From NCBI RefSeq assembly GCF_003337575.1, contig NZ_QPJM01000007.1:124001-188000 (forward strand): a DNA stretch of 64,000 nt, read 5' to 3'. This DNA is from Phyllobacterium bourgognense (GTDB lineage Bacteria; Pseudomonadota; Alphaproteobacteria; Rhizobiales; Rhizobiaceae). The notes below the pieces were generated by a model. That model had not been told where the DNA came from and ran no database searches. It saw nothing but the letters and a program-made list of their open reading frames with translations. The position numbers and the translations under genes were made by a program. Below are positions 45,126-55,109 of this stretch, piece after piece. The first letter of the stretch is position 1; each line of letters opens with the position of its first letter.

Positions 45126-45739
45126 CTATACATCGAAAAAGATGGTTTCCTTGTCGCCTTGCAGATAGATATCAAAGACATAGCTCGATCCATCGCGTTT
45201 CGCGATCAGCGTCGGGACGCGATTGCGATGCTCGATACGTTGCAGGATCGGGTCCTTGTCATTCGCCTCTTTCTCGTCGTCGAAATAGATCCGCGTCTGC
45301 AACCCTATGTTGATCCCCCGCGCCACGATCCAGACCGTGACATGCGGCGCCATCATACGCCCGTCCTTGAAGGGAACCTGTCCCGGCTTCACGGTTTCGA
45401 AGCGATATTCGGCCGTTTCCATGTCCGTCGGACAGCGTCCCCACCCGGTAAAATTGGGATCGGCGCTCCCGCGCAACTCGGATGGACTGTTGTAAAGCCC
45501 CTTGCTGTCGGCCTGCCATATCTCAAGCAAGGCGTCACGCAATGGCGTTCCGGTGCCGTCGAAAACCCGACCTCGCAGGCTAATTCGCTCGCCCAGTGTC
45601 TTGTCATTGACCATGGAGATGCCAAGATCGTTCTCGTAAACGCCTGTAATCTCAGCAAAATTCGGCGTGCAGCCGATGTGGACGTAAGGTCCGGCCGTCT
45701 GTGATGGCGTTTCCTTGAGGTAGCCCAATTGTTGCACCA

Positions 45740-45740
<1 letters not shown>
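45126..45740 (-). CDS. pcaG: Protocatechuate 3,4-dioxygenase alpha subunit
   Basis: This 204-aa non-metal-binding chain of the intradiol dioxygenase starts at MVQQLGYLKETPSQTAGPY. It has the shared fold motifs RGRVFDGTGTPLRDALLEIWQ and YRFETVKPGQVPFKDGR, but lacks the HxH iron ligands (APHVTVWIV instead). Its ATG overlaps the pcaH stop by one base (TGATG), as expected for an equimolar complex. Confidence 0.95.
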
Positions 45741-46897
<1,157 letters not shown>

Positions 46898-46901
<4 letters not shown>

Positions 46902-47704
46902 GCTTTCTCTCCAAGTTGGAACTCGTCGATGAATGCTCGTATCACCGCCGTCAGCGCTTCCGGTTGCTCCACGCATGGGATATGTCCGGCATCCTTGATC
47001 ACCTCGTAACGTGAACGGGGAATGAGCTTCGCCAGCGAAAGCACAACTTCCGGTGGCGTCGACCCATCCTGATCCCCGACGACGCAAATAGTCGGGACCG
47101 TGATGCGCGAGGCTTCGGTTGTAAAATCGGCATCGCGCAACGCAGCACACGTCCCGATATACCCTCCGATGGCCTGGCGGGTCAGCATATTGCGATACCC
47201 GGCAAGTTCGTCGCGACGCTGCTTGTGGAAGGGAGGAGTGAACCATTTTTCGAGCACACCATCCGCAATCGCTTCAATGCCCCCTTGCTCAAGCGCCACG
47301 ATGCGTGCAGTCCACATCTCCGCCGAGCCGATCTTATGGGCAGTATCGCAAAGGATAAGTGCACGCACCAGATCCGGCCGCGCCGCATAGAGCCCTTGTG
47401 CCACCAGCCCGCCAACCGACAGGCCACAGATAATCGCGTTCCTGACCTCGAGATAATCAAGGAGGCCTGCAATGTCAGCGGTGTGATCATTAATGGAATA
47501 CGGTGTCGTACCAATATCCGAGAGACCATGTCCGCGCATGTCATATGTCACGATGGCGACATCGCCGACGAGCCGCAGAATGACATCGCGCCAGATACGG
47601 AAGTCGGTCCCGAGCGAATTGGCAAAGACCAGCACAGGCTTGCCTTCCGGCGCGCCGATTAATTGGTAGTGCAGAGCTACACCGTTGATCGAAACGAATT
47701 GCAC
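46898..47704 (-). CDS. pcaD: 3-oxoadipate enol-lactonase
   Basis: This 268-aa alpha/beta-hydrolase opens the enol-lactone to beta-ketoadipate. Motifs are VLVFANSLGTDFRIW (oxyanion), YDMRGHGLSD, nucleophile ICGLSVGGLVAQGL (Ser), and GDQDGSTPPE plus DAGHIPCVEQ for Asp and His. I chose the GTG at 47704 (VQFVSINGVALHYQ) because GGGAGG lies five bases before it; the earlier ATG lacks such a site. It is the first gene of pcaDCHGB, divergent from pcaQ. Confidence 0.93.
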
Positions 47705-47735
47705 AGAAGCCTCCCATTCAATAAACCACGTTGGA

Positions 47736-47751
47736 TTATCCAACTGGTTAG
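47736..47751. promoter_or_regulatory. PcaQ-binding site candidate
   Basis: TTATCC-AACT-GGTTAG lies between pcaQ and pcaD and resembles the PcaQ motif ATAACC-N4-GGTTAA described upstream of pcaD in S. meliloti, with three departures. It is positioned to activate pcaD from the divergent promoter region. Confidence 0.6.
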
Positions 47752-47801
47752 GTAAAATGATATTTTATCGCATTCTCTTAACTGATGGGTTATGAAATGC
47801 C

Positions 47802-48725
47802 ATGATCGACAGCCGCATCAAGTTTCGCCACCTGCAAACTTTTCTGGAAGTCGCACGTCAGAAGAGCGTGATGAAGGCGGCAGCTATTCTTCATATCAGT
47901 CAACCGGCTGTCACCAAAACAATCCGTGAAATGGAAAGCGAGCTAGGCGTTGCCGTATTCGAACGCGACGGCCGCGGCATCAGGATCACGCGCTATGGCG
48001 AGGTGTTCCTGCGCCATGCCGGCGCTGCCATCACGGCATTGCGCCAAGGCATTGATTCCGTTTCCAACGAACGGTCGGGGGAGGGTGTCCACATCCGCAT
48101 TGGCGCTTTACCGACCGTGTCCACCCGCGTGATGCCGCATGCCATCAGTTTGTTTCTGCAAGAGGAAACACAAAGCCGGATCAAGATTGTTACGGGCGAA
48201 AACGCGGTCCTGCTGGAGCAGCTTCGGCTTGGCGATCTCGATCTCGTTGTTGGCCGACTTGCAGCCCCTGAGAAAATGACGGGATTCTCCTTCGAACATC
48301 TCTATTCCGAGCAGGTGGTTTTCGCCGTCAGCGCCAGCCATCCGCTCTTGAATTCACAAGAGGATATTTTTTCGCTTCTCGCCGAATTTCCCGTTCTCAT
48401 GCCAACCAAGGCATCTATTATCCGGCCCTTCGTCGACCGCTTTCTCATCGCCAATGGGGTGGCCACTCCGCCTATCCAGATCGAGACGGTATCCGACGCG
48501 TTTGGCCGCGCCTTTGTTCGCTCCAGTAACGCGGTCTGGATTATCTCATCGGGCGTCGTCGCCGATGATGTTGACGATGGGAGTTTGGCGCTTTTACCGA
48601 TAGACACAAGCGAAACGCGCGGACCGGTAGGTCTCACGATGCGTGCTGACATAACGCCGTCACTACCACTGATGATCCTGATGCAGACTATCCGCGAGGC
48701 AGCAATAGAAGCATCAACTACCTAG
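47802..48725 (+). CDS. pcaQ: LysR-type activator PcaQ
   Basis: This 307-aa LysR regulator has its helix-turn-helix at residues about 20-50 (SVMKAAAILHISQPAVTKTI, then REMESELGVAVFERDGRGI). An effector domain follows with RIGALPTVSTRVMPHAISLF and LRLGDLDLVVGRLA. PcaQ activates pcaDCHGB in response to pathway intermediates. It is transcribed away from pcaD. Its TAG stop overlaps the pcaR stop on the other strand (CTAG). Confidence 0.93.
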   Translation: MIDSRIKFRHLQTFLEVARQKSVMKAAAILHISQPAVTKTIREMESELGVAVFERDGRGIRITRYGEVFLRHAGAAITALRQGIDSVSNERSGEGVHIRIGALPTVSTRVMPHAISLFLQEETQSRIKIVTGENAVLLEQLRLGDLDLVVGRLAAPEKMTGFSFEHLYSEQVVFAVSASHPLLNSQEDIFSLLAEFPVLMPTKASIIRPFVDRFLIANGVATPPIQIETVSDAFGRAFVRSSNAVWIISSGVVADDVDDGSLALLPIDTSETRGPVGLTMRADITPSLPLMILMQTIREAAIEASTT

Positions 48726-49477
48726 ACCAATAAGCCCGCAAGCGTATCGCGAGTTGATTGCATCACCGGTAGATAGGTTGTGACCATTTCATCAACAGTA
48801 ACCCTCGGTGCCTGCGCACCGACGTTAAGGGCGGCAATGGTGGTACCCCGCATATTGCGCACCGGGATGGCAATCGAGCAGAGACCAATCTCCAATTCCT
48901 GATCGATGACGGCATATCCCTGCTCGCGTATCAGTTGCAGCTCCGCCATCAAGTCGGCAATCGTCGTTTTTGTATTCGGCGTATTCGCTTTGCGGTTGCT
49001 ATTCTCCAGAACACGCTTCGCATCGCCCTCATTCATCGCGGCAAGCAAGACTCGCCCCATGGACGAGCAATAGGCGGGCAGGCGGCTTCCGGGATTGAGA
49101 TTGATCGACATTACCCGCTTATGCGAAGCCCGGGCGATATAGACGATCTCATTACCATCGAGGACGGAAGCCGATGCGCTTTCGCCGGTCTTTTCCGACA
49201 GTTGATCGAGAAAAGGTTGCAGCAGGCGGGGCAGGGGCGTGGATGTGAGATAGGAATGGCCGAGACGCAGTATTCGCGGCGACAGCGAGAAGAATTTGCC
49301 GTCATAGTCGGCATAGCCGAGTTGCGCCAAGGTCAAGAGACAGCGCCGGGCGGTTGCACGTTCGAGGCCGGTGATCCTCGAGATATCCGTGATTGAAAGA
49401 CGCGGATTTGCCGCGTCGAATGCCTCGATTACCGAGAGGCCCTTGGCAAAACCGCTGATGAAGTCTGTGTCTCGCAT
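48722..49477 (-). CDS. pcaR: IclR-type regulator PcaR
   Basis: This 251-aa IclR regulator has an N-terminal winged helix (FISGFAKGLSVIEAFDA, LSITDISRITGLERATARRC) and an effector domain with RILRLGHSYLTSTPL and YCSSMGRVLLAAM (residues about 145-160). PcaR activates pcaIJF with beta-ketoadipate. The start is MRDTDFISGFAKG; the longer frame lies in the operator. It is divergent from pcaI, with a 39-bp inverted repeat between. Confidence 0.9.
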   Translation of the reverse strand: MRDTDFISGFAKGLSVIEAFDAANPRLSITDISRITGLERATARRCLLTLAQLGYADYDGKFFSLSPRILRLGHSYLTSTPLPRLLQPFLDQLSEKTGESASASVLDGNEIVYIARASHKRVMSINLNPGSRLPAYCSSMGRVLLAAMNEGDAKRVLENSNRKANTPNTKTTIADLMAELQLIREQGYAVIDQELEIGLCSIAIPVRNMRGTTIAALNVGAQAPRVTVDEMVTTYLPVMQSTRDTLAGLLV

Positions 49478-49495
49478 GGGCAAAATATGGCACGT

Positions 49496-49534
49496 TTTGT
49501 GCGTTATACGAACAAAAATCATATAACGCACAAA
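49496..49534. promoter_or_regulatory. Large inverted repeat between pcaR and pcaIJF (PcaR operator)
   Basis: TTTGTGCGTTATACG (49496-49510), a nine-base A-rich spacer and CATATAACGCACAAA (49520-49534) pair at 14 of 15 positions. It overlaps the divergent promoter region and lies close upstream of a TTGACC (-35-like, 49539). IclR regulators bind such sites; that PcaR binds here is inferred. Confidence 0.7.
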
Positions 49535-49600
49535 TAAATTGACCTTTGAGCCAATGAAGCACTAATCAAAAGATGAGGAATTCGGGACAGGGAGAGAAAT

Positions 49601-50461
49601 GTGGCGCGGATTTGCACGCTTTCCGAAGCGATTGAAGAAAATGTCAGGGACGGCGATTCCATTGCAATGGAAGGGTTCACGCACCTGATCCCTTATGCGG
49701 CTGGCCACGAAATCATCCGGCAGGATCGCAAGGAGCTTTTTCTCATCCGGATGACGCCAGATCTGATCTACGACCAGTTGATCGGCGTGGGCGCAGCACG
49801 CGGTATGAAATTCTCCTGGGGCGGCAATCCAGGGGTTGGCTCGTTGCACCGTTTTCGCGATGCAGTCGAGAACCAATGGCCACGCCCGCTCGAAATCGAG
49901 GAGCATTCGCACGCCGCCATGGCAAACGCCTATGAGGCTGGGGCAGCAAACCTGCCATTCGCCATGCTCCGCGGCTATATCGGTGCGGATCTAGCGAAGG
50001 TTAATCCGAACATCAAATCAATCACCTGCCCGTTCACCGGCGAAGTTCTTGCGGCGGTCCCGTCCATTCGACCTGACGTGTCGATTATCCACGCCCAGCG
50101 CGCGGACCGCAAAGGCAATGTGCTGATCGAAGGCATCTCCGGCGTTCAAAAAGAAGCGGTACTTGCGGCCAAACGCTCGATCGTTACGGTCGAAGAAATC
50201 GTTGATGAACTGAATCCGCCGTCGCCCAACGCGGTGGTTCTGCCGACGTGGGCCGTCAGTTCGGTTGTTCATGTGCCAGGTGGTGCGTTTCCGTCCTATG
50301 CGCACGGCTATTATCCGCGCTCCAACGCTTTTTACATTGCCTGGGACAGGATTGCCCGTGACCGCGATAGTTTCACCGCCTGGATCAAGGAGCATGTTCG
50401 TGGCGGAAAGCCCGAAGATTTCGCCCGCCATGTCGGCAAGCGTTCTGCAAAAGCAGCGTAA
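49601..50461 (+). CDS. pcaI: 3-oxoadipate CoA-transferase subunit A
   Basis: This 286-aa alpha chain, with PcaJ, moves CoA from succinyl-CoA to beta-ketoadipate. The GTG start at 49601 is supported by GGGAG six to ten bases before it; the nearby ATG at 49599 is in another frame. Motifs are SIAMEGFTHLIPYAAGHEII, DLIYDQLIGVGAARGMKFSW and HAQRADRKGNVLIEG. It is 11 bases before pcaJ. Confidence 0.92.
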   Translation: MARICTLSEAIEENVRDGDSIAMEGFTHLIPYAAGHEIIRQDRKELFLIRMTPDLIYDQLIGVGAARGMKFSWGGNPGVGSLHRFRDAVENQWPRPLEIEEHSHAAMANAYEAGAANLPFAMLRGYIGADLAKVNPNIKSITCPFTGEVLAAVPSIRPDVSIIHAQRADRKGNVLIEGISGVQKEAVLAAKRSIVTVEEIVDELNPPSPNAVVLPTWAVSSVVHVPGGAFPSYAHGYYPRSNAFYIAWDRIARDRDSFTAWIKEHVRGGKPEDFARHVGKRSAKAA

Positions 50462-50472
50462 GGAGTATCGTC

Positions 50473-51246
50473 ATGTCGATTGAATTTACACCAACAGAGA
50501 TGATGACGATCGCTGCAGCCCGCGCTTTGACCAATGATGACGTGTGTTTCGTCGGCATCGGCGCGCCATCGGCAGCCTGCAATGTTGCAAGGCTTACCCA
50601 CGCACCGGATATCACTCTAATCTATGAAAGCGGCACGATCGGTACGAAGCCAGACGTTCTGCCGCTTTCGATCGGCGATGGTGAATTGTGCGATACCGCC
50701 TTGTGCACTGTTTCAGTCCCGGAGATGTTTCGCTACTGGTTGCAGGGCGGACGCATCACCACAGGCTTTCTCGGCGGTGCGCAGATCGACCGGTTCGCCA
50801 ATCTGAATACAACCGTTGTCGGCGACTATGACAAGCCGAACGTTCGCCTGCCGGGTGGCGGCGGCGCACCCGAAATCGCCAGCAATTGCGGCCAGATCTA
50901 TATAACCATGGCGCTCAACAAGCGTGGTTTTGTCGACCATCTCGATTTCATCACGTCGATGGGGCACGGAGAGGGCGGCAATCATCGGGCGCGGCTTGGG
51001 ATGAAAACCAAGGGCCCGACACGCGTCATTACCGACCTATGTATATTTGAGCCCGATGCTGTAACCAGGGAATTAACGGTTGTGTCGATCCATCCGGGTG
51101 TGATCCGGGCGACGATTGAAGAGAATTGCGGCTGGCCTGTTCTTTTTGCCGAGACCGTTACGGAAACTCCGGCCCCGACGACAGTCGAAATCTCCGTGCT
51201 CCGCGACATCAATGCCCGGACCAAGAAAGCGCATGAGGCCGCCTGA
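50473..51246 (+). CDS. pcaJ: 3-oxoadipate CoA-transferase subunit B
   Basis: This 257-aa beta chain carries the catalytic glutamate in ITLIYESGTIG (about residue 53) that forms the glutamyl-CoA thioester. GGGGAPEIASNCGQIYI is also typical. The ATG follows AAGGAG. Its stop overlaps the pcaF start (TGATG). Confidence 0.94.
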   Translation: MSIEFTPTEMMTIAAARALTNDDVCFVGIGAPSAACNVARLTHAPDITLIYESGTIGTKPDVLPLSIGDGELCDTALCTVSVPEMFRYWLQGGRITTGFLGGAQIDRFANLNTTVVGDYDKPNVRLPGGGGAPEIASNCGQIYITMALNKRGFVDHLDFITSMGHGEGGNHRARLGMKTKGPTRVITDLCIFEPDAVTRELTVVSIHPGVIRATIEENCGWPVLFAETVTETPAPTTVEISVLRDINARTKKAHEAA

Positions 51247-52451
51247 TGACCGAAGTTTACATCTGCGATTATATACGCACGCCGATTGGCCGCTTTGGCG
51301 GAGCCCTGGCCTCCGTTCGTGCTGACGATCTTGGCGCAATTCCGTTGAAGGCACTGATCCAACGCAATAAAGGTGTCGACTGGGAAGCCATCGACGAAGT
51401 GATTTACGGCTGCGCCAACCAGGCTGGCGAAGACAATCGCAACGTGGCGCGCATGGCGCTGCTACTCGCCGGGCTTCCTGTGAGCGTCCCCGGAACAACC
51501 ATGAACCGCCTGTGCGGTTCGGGTATGGATGCCGTCATCACCGCCGCCCGTGCTGTCAAGGCCGGCGAAATCGAACTTGCGATCGCCGGCGGTGTCGAAT
51601 CTATGTCTCGTGCCCCTTTCGTAATGCCGAAAGCGGAGAGTGCATTTTCGCGCCATGCGGAAATCCATGACACGACGATCGGCTGGCGTTTCATCAATCC
51701 ACTGATGCAGCAAGAATATGGCGTCGATTCAATGCCGGAAACTGGCGAGAACGTTGCCGAGGATTTCAATGTATCGCGTGCAGATCAGGATGCTTTTGCC
51801 GTGCGATCCCAGCAAAAGGCCGGGGCGGCGATGGCGAACGGACGCCTCGCCCGTGAAATCACGCCGGTCACGATCCCGCAGCGAAAAGGTGATGCAATCA
51901 TTGTTGACCAGGACGAACACCCGCGTCCCCAAACCACAATCGAGCAACTGGCGAAACTCCCGACGCCGTTCCGCAAAGGCGGGTCGGTTACAGCGGGCAA
52001 TGCGTCAGGCGTCAACGACGGCGCGGCAGCGCTGATCGTCGCTTCCGAAGCCGCCGCGAAGAAATATGGCCTGACGCCGATTGCCCGTATCGCCGGTGGC
52101 GCAACTGCTGGTGTACCGCCCCGTATCATGGGTGTCGGGCCGATCGCAGCCTCGGTGAAGCTCTGTGCCCGGCTTGGCATTTCGCCGAAAGATTTCGATA
52201 TCATCGAACTCAACGAGGCCTTTGCCTCCCAGGGACTCGCGACGCTTCGGGCGCTTGGCATTGCCGATGATGCAGAGTTCGTCAATCCAAATGGCGGCGC
52301 CATTGCGCTGGGTCATCCACTTGGCATGAGCGGTGCCCGCATCACAGGCACAGCCGCGCTGGAACTCAAACTGCGCGGCGCGAAACGTGTACTTGCCACC
52401 ATGTGCATTGGTGTCGGGCAAGGGATTGCCGTCGCACTTGAGAGGGTTTGA
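51246..52451 (+). CDS. pcaF: 3-oxoadipyl-CoA thiolase
   Basis: This 401-aa thiolase releases succinyl-CoA and acetyl-CoA, completing the pathway. The acyl-accepting cysteine is in TMNRLCGSGMDAV (about residue 91). His is in GGAIALGHPLGMSGAR and the second Cys in LATMCIGVGQGIA. LTPIARIAGGATAGVPPRIM is the beta-ketoadipyl type. It is the last gene of pcaIJF and ends 50 bases before the convergent polysaccharide cluster. Confidence 0.95.
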   Translation: MTEVYICDYIRTPIGRFGGALASVRADDLGAIPLKALIQRNKGVDWEAIDEVIYGCANQAGEDNRNVARMALLLAGLPVSVPGTTMNRLCGSGMDAVITAARAVKAGEIELAIAGGVESMSRAPFVMPKAESAFSRHAEIHDTTIGWRFINPLMQQEYGVDSMPETGENVAEDFNVSRADQDAFAVRSQQKAGAAMANGRLAREITPVTIPQRKGDAIIVDQDEHPRPQTTIEQLAKLPTPFRKGGSVTAGNASGVNDGAAALIVASEAAAKKYGLTPIARIAGGATAGVPPRIMGVGPIAASVKLCARLGISPKDFDIIELNEAFASQGLATLRALGIADDAEFVNPNGGAIALGHPLGMSGARITGTAALELKLRGAKRVLATMCIGVGQGIAVALERV

Positions 52452-52503
52452 TCAGACACTCTGCCGATCCCGAATGGAGGTACGCCTGCCACAATCATTG
52501 TCC

Positions 52504-54273
52504 TTATACAGATTTGGCTGTACCAGCCTGGCGCGTTTTTTGTGCACGTAGCCGCGTTAGGGTATTCTCCGCCCACTGCCAATCCGGCGCAAGTTCGGTG
52601 CTTCGAACTGCAGCATCGATAGCTTTGTCGCGTTGCCCATTCACCTCGTAGAGTTGCGATCTCAGCATGTAGACTTCCGCGCGTTCACGTGCTTGGAAGA
52701 GTGTTTCGAGCAGACGATCTGTGGCAATCAAACCCTGTTCCGGATTGGTCTTGCTGCGAACGCGAAGATTTGAAAGTTTCAGCAGAGGCCAAGCCCATTC
52801 GGGCCGCGCATCGGATGCACGCACAAACGCTTCAGCAGCGTCTTCGATATTGTTCAAAGCTTCATGGCAGCGCCCGAGCAACTGCCAGGCATCGGACGAA
52901 TCCGGCCGGCGGGCAATGTATTCGCGCAAGGCATCAGTGCAGGGCTCGTATTTCTGTTGCCGGAACAGGACTTGCGCGAGTTGATAATTCCACCAATCAA
53001 CGCTGCAATCGAATTCGACGGCTTTGCGCAGTTGGGCTTCAGCCTCTTCAGGCTGTTCCAGCCGCATCAGGGTCAAGGCCAGTTGATGCCGCGAGCGCGC
53101 ATTCCATGGCTCAGAGCTGACCGCACGTTCCGCGTAAATACGCGCCTCATCAAGCTTTTCACCAAGCCGGGACAATTCGACCGAGACCATGTACTGTGCT
53201 TCAGGATTGTCCGGATGATGGTTCTTCAGCTCCGCAACAAGATCGGGAGGAATGGCTTTGCCGCTATGTGCGGACAACAGTGCCTGATAGACAGCGCGAA
53301 CCGGGAAGATGGCAGGTTCGATGCTGGCCGCTTGTTGTGTTGCGAATGCCAAATCTTCCTTCGACAGAAGCTTCAGCTTGGCACGAACCACCGAAGCGTA
53401 GGTGAAGTGCGGCGTATCGACGGGTGGCTCGATCAAGAAGCGTTCGACGAATTGCGACAGGACAACATCCGGCTGGTAGGCTTCGATCAACTCACGGTCA
53501 AATGATTTGCCGTAGATATAGACGAGCGTGCTGAAACTCTCCTTGAGGAAAGGCAAGAGATTACCGCCAAAGGAATCGCCGAACATCACGCAGCGCGGCA
53601 GCGTCGTGTCCTTGTTGACAAAAACCCTGATCCTCCCGCGGTTCGGAATGCGGTTGTCGAAGGCGAGGCGGCCAGCTGCGCCTTCAATGCGGGCGGACAA
53701 AGTGGGCGCAGAAACAGGGGGTTCGAACTTGATACCCAGATCACCGACATACGGGACCTCTTCAAACGCCACCCGCGAGCCTTCGACCCGCAGCGGTTCG
53801 ATGCCACTATTCGAAAGGCCCGCGCAAAAGGCCTGATAGCCAATATAGGCCCCAAATCCGCTCCAGTGCGTATCACTTTTCGGATAGGTTAGGCCTTGCA
53901 TTTTACCCGCGCGGATTACCTCAAGAGGATAAATGATTTTCCGTGCGCGTTGCGGGCCAAGGGCAGCCATGATCTGGTGGATGGGGCGTTGTTCGGCGAT
54001 TTCCACCCAGTCCGGAAGTTGTTCCGAATAGACGAGCTCTTTGTTCGGAGCCACGAACATCAGATGTTGGGCACCGACCGAAGCTACATATTGATCGCGT
54101 TCGAGGATCAGTTTTTTCCAAGCGTCAACACCCTGCTGATCCAGCAAATGACGGCCAGTGATCTGGTCGATAACGCGATTTGAATCATGATCGAGAAAAA
54201 TCCAGCCATTTTTGCCCAGGAGATATTTCTTGCTCTTGTCTGCGCGCGACGTGGAAACGAAATCATCACTCAT
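52504..54273 (-). CDS. AlgX/AlgJ-like SGNH acetyltransferase domain fused to TPR repeats
   Basis: This 589-aa protein starts at MSDDFVSTSRADK, with GGAGG before the ATG. Residues about 15-320 form an AlgX/AlgJ/AlgV-type SGNH domain: YLLGKNGWIFLDHD, catalytic Asp134 and His136 in YPKSDTHWSGFGAY, and Ser234 in VMFGDSFGGNLLPF. Residues about 340-580 are helical pairs typical of TPRs (YMVSVELSRLGEKLDEARIY, WNARSRHQLALTLMRLEQ). There is no signal peptide, so it may act at the inner face or be exported with a partner. It probably O-acetylates, or helps acetylate, the polysaccharide. It overlaps the GH16 gene by four bases. Confidence 0.82.
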   Translation of the reverse strand: MSDDFVSTSRADKSKKYLLGKNGWIFLDHDSNRVIDQITGRHLLDQQGVDAWKKLILERDQYVASVGAQHLMFVAPNKELVYSEQLPDWVEIAEQRPIHQIMAALGPQRARKIIYPLEVIRAGKMQGLTYPKSDTHWSGFGAYIGYQAFCAGLSNSGIEPLRVEGSRVAFEEVPYVGDLGIKFEPPVSAPTLSARIEGAAGRLAFDNRIPNRGRIRVFVNKDTTLPRCVMFGDSFGGNLLPFLKESFSTLVYIYGKSFDRELIEAYQPDVVLSQFVERFLIEPPVDTPHFTYASVVRAKLKLLSKEDLAFATQQAASIEPAIFPVRAVYQALLSAHSGKAIPPDLVAELKNHHPDNPEAQYMVSVELSRLGEKLDEARIYAERAVSSEPWNARSRHQLALTLMRLEQPEEAEAQLRKAVEFDCSVDWWNYQLAQVLFRQQKYEPCTDALREYIARRPDSSDAWQLLGRCHEALNNIEDAAEAFVRASDARPEWAWPLLKLSNLRVRSKTNPEQGLIATDRLLETLFQARERAEVYMLRSQLYEVNGQRDKAIDAAVRSTELAPDWQWAENTLTRLRAQKTRQAGTAKSV

Positions 54274-55109
54274 GAACACCTCCAGAGCGGCACGTCCTGC
54301 CACTCGCTGTTTTGGAATACGCGAATGCTTTTCACCGAGGTTGCCGCGCCATCCACATCGCCGTCATCTTTACCGGCGAAAGACGCGACCGCGTTGCTGA
54401 AGAGAAGCTGCGCAGGCGTGTGCGCGAAGGTGTTTCCAACCTCGTATATTTTCCGGTCATCGAAGAAGAACTGAAACCGGTCCTTGCTCCACAGCATGCC
54501 GTAGCGATGGAAGGCATCGGCCAGTTTCAAGCGCGGACGGTAAGTCTTGGATAAAACCTGCCTGTCAGGTAGCCAGCGGCGCGCTGTCACTTGAACCAGA
54601 TTGGGATACTTGGCTTCTGCCACGTCGAGCTCAAAGCGGGTATCGCCTTCACTCTCGCGCACGGAGGTAAGCCAGAACGCGTTGTTGACACCGGGCTCAT
54701 TGGCGATCTTCATTTCGCACTCGAAATAACCGTAACATTGGCGAAAATCGCGCGTTCGCACGTATCCGCCGCTGAACGGCCGCTTGTCACTCAACTTGCC
54801 CGTGTTGCGGCCAAGTTTCAATGAAAGCCCGGCGCCCGAAATTGCAACATTCCCGGGTATCCGGATGCTCCTGGTCTCTCCGCCGCTGTCACTAACCTTG
54901 ATCCAGCGTTGATCGAAGGCGGCATTGTCGGTGAAATCATCATTGAACGAGAGTTGCCATTTGCCTCGCGCGCGTTGGAGCGGAACGGGAATATCCGAGC
55001 AAAGCGCGTGAGCAAGTGCAGGCCGCGTCAGCAATCCAGCCGAAGCAATTCCCAAGCCTGCGAGGCTCAGGAAGGAACGTCGGCTGAATTGCGCGCGGCT
55101 CTGCGTCAT
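54270..55109 (-). CDS. Tat-exported GH16 family glycanase
   Basis: This 279-aa enzyme has the Tat signal FSRRSFLSLAGLGIASAG, cleaved near ALAHA. A GH16 jelly-roll follows, with the catalytic motif ELDVAE at residues 160-165 (nucleophile Glu160, acid/base Glu165), preceded by YGYFECEMKIANEPGVNNAF. Family members cut beta-1,3 or beta-1,4 glucans and galactans, and in rhizobia ExoK/ExsH trim succinoglycan. Here it probably sets chain length or releases the cluster's own polymer. It overlaps both neighbours by ATGA. Confidence 0.88.
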   Translation of the reverse strand: MTQSRAQFSRRSFLSLAGLGIASAGLLTRPALAHALCSDIPVPLQRARGKWQLSFNDDFTDNAAFDQRWIKVSDSGGETRSIRIPGNVAISGAGLSLKLGRNTGKLSDKRPFSGGYVRTRDFRQCYGYFECEMKIANEPGVNNAFWLTSVRESEGDTRFELDVAEAKYPNLVQVTARRWLPDRQVLSKTYRPRLKLADAFHRYGMLWSKDRFQFFFDDRKIYEVGNTFAHTPAQLLFSNAVASFAGKDDGDVDGAATSVKSIRVFQNSEWQDVPLWRCS

